A DNA stretch of 64,000 bases. Source: CAIYYX01 sp035530135. GTDB lineage: Bacteria > Pseudomonadota > Gammaproteobacteria > Burkholderiales > Rhodocyclaceae. The position numbers and the translations under genes were made by a program. Positions 60,320-64,000 of the stretch are shown here, one piece after another (the stretch's first letter is position 1; each line of letters opens with the position of its first letter). The DNA lies in NCBI GenBank assembly GCA_035530135.1, contig DATKVJ010000161.1:58944-122943 (forward strand), in the 5' to 3' direction. The notes beneath the pieces were generated by a model. The model worked only from the letters and a program-made list of their open reading frames with translations, made no database searches and had not been told where the DNA came from.

Positions 60320-62008
60320 ATGAATCAAATCACCGGCGGCGAGGCTTTCGTGCGTATGCTGCAACTGCACGGCGTGAAGCACATTTTCGGCTTGTGCGGC
60401 GATACCTCGCTGCCTTTCTACGATGCGATGTTCCGCCTGGAACACGGGATGCAGCACGTTCTGACGCGCGACGAGCGCTCCGCCGCGTATATGGCCGACG
60501 GCTATGCGCGCGTGTCCGGCCGGGTCGGCGTATGCGAGGGACCGAGCGGCGGCGGCGCGACCTACATCCTTCCGGGCGTCGTCGAAGCGAACGATTCATC
60601 CATTCCGTTGTTGTGCTTCACCTCGGATATTTCGGTCTCAGCGCGCGGCCGGTATGCCCTCACCGAACTCGATCAGGAGGCTCTGTTCAGGCCTTTGACC
60701 AAATGGAACGCGGTGCTCGATGCCGGCGCCGACATCCCGCGCGTGCTGCGCAAGGCGTTCAGGCAGATGACCACCGGCAGGCCGGGCGCAGTCCACATCG
60801 GTTTTCCCTACGACGTGCAAAAGCAAATGGTCGACGAGGCCGATGTCTGGGGCGATGCGAGCCTGAATCAGGTTCCGTGCCGTCGCGCCTGCGCCGACCC
60901 GGCGGCGGTCGCAGAGGCGGCGCAATTGCTGTGCAGGGCGGAGCGGCCGCTGTTCATCGTCGGCGGCGGCGTGGTGATTTCGGCTGCGGAACAGGAACTG
61001 ATCGCCTGCGCCGAGCGCCTGGGAGCGGCGGTAGCGACCACCGTCAGCGGCAAGGGAAGCATAGGCGATGCGCATCCGCTCGCGCTGGGCGTGGTGGGCT
61101 CCAATGGCGGCACGCTGCCCACGCGCGCCGTAGTGCAGGCCGCCGATCTGATTTTTTTCGTGACTTGCCGCGCGGGTTCGGTTACCACCGAACGCTGGCG
61201 CTATCCGGCGCAGGGCAAGGCGACGGTGATCCAACTGGACGTCGATGCCGCCGTGATCGGCGCCAACTACCCGGTGGCTGTGGGCTTGGTGGGCGACGCC
61301 AAACTCACGCTCGCGGCCTTGCGCGACGCGCTCGACGCCGCGGGCGCGCGGGTGCGCCGCTGGGGGAGCGAGGCGGTGGCGGCGGCGAAGCGGGAAAAGT
61401 TCTCCGCCTTTCGCCCGCTTGCCGAATCGAACGAACGCCCGATCCGGCCGGAGCGCGTGGTGGCCGAACTCAACCGCCTGCTGCCGGGCGACGCCGTCGT
61501 AGTCGCGGACCCGGGCACGCCTTGCCCGTATTTTTCCGCGTATTACCAGAACGAACGCACCGGGCGCCACTTCATCAGCAACCGCGCGCACGGCGCCTTG
61601 GGCTATTCCATGGCCGCCGCGGCCGGCGCCCATTTCGGCCGCCCGGGCGCGAAAATCGTCGCGGTCATGGGCGACGGCAGTTTCGGATTCACTGTGGGCG
61701 AACTCGAAACGATCTGCCGGCTGAAGATTCCGCTCGCCATGGTGGTGATTTCCAACGCCAGCTACGGCTGGATCAAAGCCGGACAGAAATCGGGTTTCGG
61801 CGAACGCTATTTTTCGGTCGATTTCACGCGCACCGACCACGCCGCGGTGGCGAGCGCTTTCGGCGTCAAGAGCCACAGGGTGGAAGACCCGGCCAGGCTG
61901 GGCGAAGTCCTCAGGCTGGCAGTCGAGGCGAATGAGCCGGTGCTGGTGGACGTGCTGTGCCAGCCGCTGCAGGAGGCGCGGGCCCCGGTGAGCGAGTGGA
62001 TAGCGTGA
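60320..62008 (+). CDS. Thiamine-diphosphate enzyme, acetolactate synthase-like
   Basis: 562 residues with the three-domain layout of ThDP enzymes of the POX/ALS family. Catalytic Glu region: LTRDERSAAYMADGYARVSG; the ThDP/Mg site GDGSFGFTVGELETICR with downstream N in ISNASYGWIK. The FAD/ALS-regulatory features cannot be judged from sequence. The next genes (CoA-transferase, enoyl-CoA hydratase) suggest a CoA-linked pathway, for instance oxalyl-CoA-type decarboxylation, but the substrate is unknown. ATG at 60320 chosen (MNQITGGEAFVRM). Confidence 0.85.
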   Translation: MNQITGGEAFVRMLQLHGVKHIFGLCGDTSLPFYDAMFRLEHGMQHVLTRDERSAAYMADGYARVSGRVGVCEGPSGGGATYILPGVVEANDSSIPLLCFTSDISVSARGRYALTELDQEALFRPLTKWNAVLDAGADIPRVLRKAFRQMTTGRPGAVHIGFPYDVQKQMVDEADVWGDASLNQVPCRRACADPAAVAEAAQLLCRAERPLFIVGGGVVISAAEQELIACAERLGAAVATTVSGKGSIGDAHPLALGVVGSNGGTLPTRAVVQAADLIFFVTCRAGSVTTERWRYPAQGKATVIQLDVDAAVIGANYPVAVGLVGDAKLTLAALRDALDAAGARVRRWGSEAVAAAKREKFSAFRPLAESNERPIRPERVVAELNRLLPGDAVVVADPGTPCPYFSAYYQNERTGRHFISNRAHGALGYSMAAAAGAHFGRPGAKIVAVMGDGSFGFTVGELETICRLKIPLAMVVISNASYGWIKAGQKSGFGERYFSVDFTRTDHAAVASAFGVKSHRVEDPARLGEVLRLAVEANEPVLVDVLCQPLQEARAPVSEWIA

Positions 62009-62165
62009 CAGCCTGACGCGGCGGGTTCGCGAACAGGGACGGTAACGACAGGCACGGTAACACCATGCACGGTAATGCTTGCGGTGCGCGCGCGGCGACG
62101 CGATAATTCGAGACGCGGCGCCGGCAGACGCGGCCCGTGTCCCTGAAGACCACCAAGAAGCCATC

Positions 62166-63359
62166 ATGACCCATATCCAAGCTTCAACCGCGCTTTCGCG
62201 CTTTCGGGTGCTCGATTTGTCGCGCGTGCGCGCGGGCCCGACCTGCGTCAAACAACTCGCCGATTTTGGCGCCGACGTGATCAAAATCGAATCGCCTCCC
62301 GGCGTCGATGCGAACGAGGGCATGGGCGGTCCGCGCGACGGTCCGGATTTCCAGAACCTGCACCGCAACAAGCGCGCGATGACGCTCAACCTCAAGCTGC
62401 CCGAGGGGCGCGAGGTGTTTGCCAGGCTGGCGAAGACGGCCGACGTAGTGGTCGAGAATTACCGTCCCGACGTCAAATTCCGCCTCGGCATCGACTACGA
62501 TTCGCTCAAGGCGATCAATCCGCGCATTATTCTCGCGAGCATTTCCGGTTTCGGCCAGGACGGCCCGTACCACGAGCGGCCGGGCTTCGATCAGATCGCG
62601 CAGGGCATGAGCGGCCTGATGTCGGTCACGGGCCGGCCGGGCGAGGGCCCGATGCGCACCGGCGCGGCGATCGCGGACGTCAGCGCCGGCCTGTACGCCG
62701 CGCTCGGCATCCTGACGGCCCTGCTGGAGCGCGAAGTGTCCGGCCAGGGTCAGTGGGTGCAGTCATCGCTGCTGATGTCGGGCATCGCGCTGCTGGACTT
62801 TCAGGCGGCGCGCTATCTGATGAAAGGCGAAGTGCCGCCGCAGGTCGGTAATGATCATCCGACCAGCATGCCGACTTCGGCTTACACCACCGCCGACGGC
62901 CACATCAACGTGGCGGCGACGGGAGAGGGCATGTGGAATCGGCTGTGCAACGCCATCGGCCGACCCGAGCTTCTGGCGCGCGCGGAATTCGAAGGCGGAG
63001 CCAATCGCGCCAAGTACCGCGACGCGCTCAACGCCGAACTGAACGCGGCGTTGAAGGGCAAAAAGAGCGAGGAGTGGATCCGGATTCTCAACGCTGCAGG
63101 CGTGCCCTGCGGGCCGATCTACAGCATGGACCAGGTATTTGCGGATCCGCAAGTGCAGCATCTGCAGGCGGCGGCGAAGATCGAGCATCCGAAGCTGGGC
63201 GAGATTCGCCTGATCAACCAGGCGGTCGTGCTGTCGCGCACGCCGGCAACGATGGCCAGCGCCACGCCCGAGATCGGCCAGCATACCGACGAGGTTCTGG
63301 CGGAAGCGGGTTACAGCGCCGGCGATATTGCGCGGCTGCGCGAACAAAAGGCTGTCTAG
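62166..63359 (+). CDS. Class III CoA-transferase (CaiB/BaiF family)
   Basis: 397-residue family III acyl-CoA transferase. FRVLDLSRVRAGPTCVKQLA, DFGADVIKIESPPG and NLKLPEGREVFARLAKTADV are the family's opening; the catalytic Asp lies in AAIADVSAGLYAALG. It transfers CoA between carboxylic acids; which acids is not clear. It sits 158 bases after the ThDP enzyme and before an enoyl-CoA hydratase, so the three probably act in one pathway. Confidence 0.92.
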   Translation: MTHIQASTALSRFRVLDLSRVRAGPTCVKQLADFGADVIKIESPPGVDANEGMGGPRDGPDFQNLHRNKRAMTLNLKLPEGREVFARLAKTADVVVENYRPDVKFRLGIDYDSLKAINPRIILASISGFGQDGPYHERPGFDQIAQGMSGLMSVTGRPGEGPMRTGAAIADVSAGLYAALGILTALLEREVSGQGQWVQSSLLMSGIALLDFQAARYLMKGEVPPQVGNDHPTSMPTSAYTTADGHINVAATGEGMWNRLCNAIGRPELLARAEFEGGANRAKYRDALNAELNAALKGKKSEEWIRILNAAGVPCGPIYSMDQVFADPQVQHLQAAAKIEHPKLGEIRLINQAVVLSRTPATMASATPEIGQHTDEVLAEAGYSAGDIARLREQKAV

Positions 63360-63405
63360 GATCCGCAGCGAAGAAAGTCGTTGCTGCGGCCGGATGTGGG
63401 GGAAC

Positions 63406-63431
63406 ACGAGGGGAGATTTCCCCTCGTTTTG
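63406..63431 (+). terminator. Intrinsic terminator between CoA-transferase and hydratase
   Basis: ACGAGGGGA (63406-63414) pairs with TCCCCTCGT (63419-63427), loop GATT, followed by TTTGTT. Some read-through is likely because the next gene follows 24 bases later. Confidence 0.75.
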
Positions 63432-63454
63432 TTACTGACTCTTGAGGGAGTGTC

Positions 63455-64000
63455 ATGGCTGAACTGATTACACGCAAGGAAAATGCCGTCGGCTGGGTGA
63501 TTTTTTCCAACCCGACCAAGCTCAACGCGGTCTCGCACGACATGTGGACGGCGCTGCCCGGGGCAATCGCGGCGTTGGACGCCGATCCCGAGGTGCGCCT
63601 GATCGCAATCACCGGCGACGGCGACAGGGCATTCATTTCCGGCGCGGACATCTCGCAGTTCGAAAAGGCGCGCGGCAGCGCCGAGGCGCAAGCGCTCTAC
63701 AATCGCGCGGTGGTCGAAGCCTACGAAGCTCCGGTGCTGTGCAGCAAACCGGTGGTGGCCAGGATACGCGGCATCTGCATGGGAGGCGGGCTCGGGCTCG
63801 CCGCCGCCTGCGATGTGCGCATCGCCGCCGACGATGCGGTGTTCCGCATGCCTGCGGGCCGCCTCGGGCTGGGCTACAACTACACCGGCGTCAAGCGCTT
63901 CGTGCAGATTCTGGGCGCGGCGAATACCGCAGACATCTTCTTTTCCGCACGCAAGTTCAACGCGGCCGACGCGCTCGCCATGGGCTTCGTCAATCGCGTG
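63455..64000 (+). CDS. Enoyl-CoA hydratase/isomerase, 5' part
   Basis: First 182 codons of a crotonase-fold protein; open to the window end, so its end is missing. MAELITRKENAVGWVIFSNP is the N-terminus, GDGDRAFISGADISQF and CMGGGLGLAAACDVRIAADD carry the oxyanion-hole glycines and the CoA-binding loop. ATG with gagggag Shine-Dalgarno. Substrate not readable; pathway link with the CoA-transferase is inference. Confidence 0.88.
   Translation, partial: MAELITRKENAVGWVIFSNPTKLNAVSHDMWTALPGAIAALDADPEVRLIAITGDGDRAFISGADISQFEKARGSAEAQALYNRAVVEAYEAPVLCSKPVVARIRGICMGGGLGLAAACDVRIAADDAVFRMPAGRLGLGYNYTGVKRFVQILGAANTADIFFSARKFNAADALAMGFVNRV

Overview
The window is high-GC DNA from a betaproteobacterium, most likely near the Rhodocyclales/Nitrosomonadales. 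This rests on gene order and protein style (hslVU, lysA-lptM/cyaY, mrcA/pilMNOPQ, aroKB-dgt-gltBD, the rpsU-yqeY-dnaG-rpoD block, a bidirectional NAD-linked hydrogenase); I cannot name the species. The first and last genes are cut by the window edges.

Layout. 1-5007: ubiB (3' end), hslV, hslU, a periplasmic copper chaperone, then lptM-lysA divergent from cyaY. 5070-12645: penicillin-binding protein mrcA, divergent from the type IV pilus operon pilMNOPQ. 12703-14712: a lipoprotein with Ig-like repeats, then a terminator. 14798-27190: aroK, aroB, dgt-like, gltB, gltD, glmU and glmS in one direction; gltB has its own promoter followed at once by an intrinsic terminator. 27191-30300: a lower-GC accessory patch with a broken transposase, a Fur-box promoter, a three-gene iron set (cupredoxin, predicted outer-membrane barrel, FTR1 permease) and a small DNA-binding-like protein. 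30427-35221: tRNA-Ile2(CAU) and the macromolecular-synthesis block rpoD, dnaG, yqeY, rpsU on the minus strand. 35275-37432: tsaD, plsY and folB.

37449-52869 is one long plus-strand run for hydrogen metabolism. The maturation set hypA, hypB, hypF, hypC, hypD, hypE leads into the NAD-linked [NiFe] hydrogenase hoxF, hoxU, hoxY, hoxH and its peptidase hoxW, followed by a MacAB-like ABC exporter (adaptor, ATPase, two permeases). Many junctions are ATGA/GTGA/TGATG overlaps. All parts needed to make the NiFe(CN)2CO site and process HoxH are present; no nickel importer is visible.

52925-64000: an exported protein of unknown function (minus strand), then an intergenic stretch with two FNR-type sites at the right distance from -10 boxes. 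The first appears to drive an ~89-nt transcript ending at a strong intrinsic terminator (a candidate oxygen-regulated small RNA). The second drives a tandem UspA protein. After that come pyruvate phosphate dikinase, a GIY-YIG protein, the ribosome-rescue hydrolase arfB, an unusual response regulator, and a ThDP enzyme, class III CoA-transferase and enoyl-CoA hydratase group cut by the window end.

The points most worth following up are the FNR-linked small RNA locus, the gltB promoter-terminator leader, the 205-bp gltB/gltD insert that can fold over the gltD ribosome binding site, a similar direct-repeat insert at hypC/hypD, homopolymer tracts in the pilus operon, and the Fur-controlled iron set with its predicted barrel partner.
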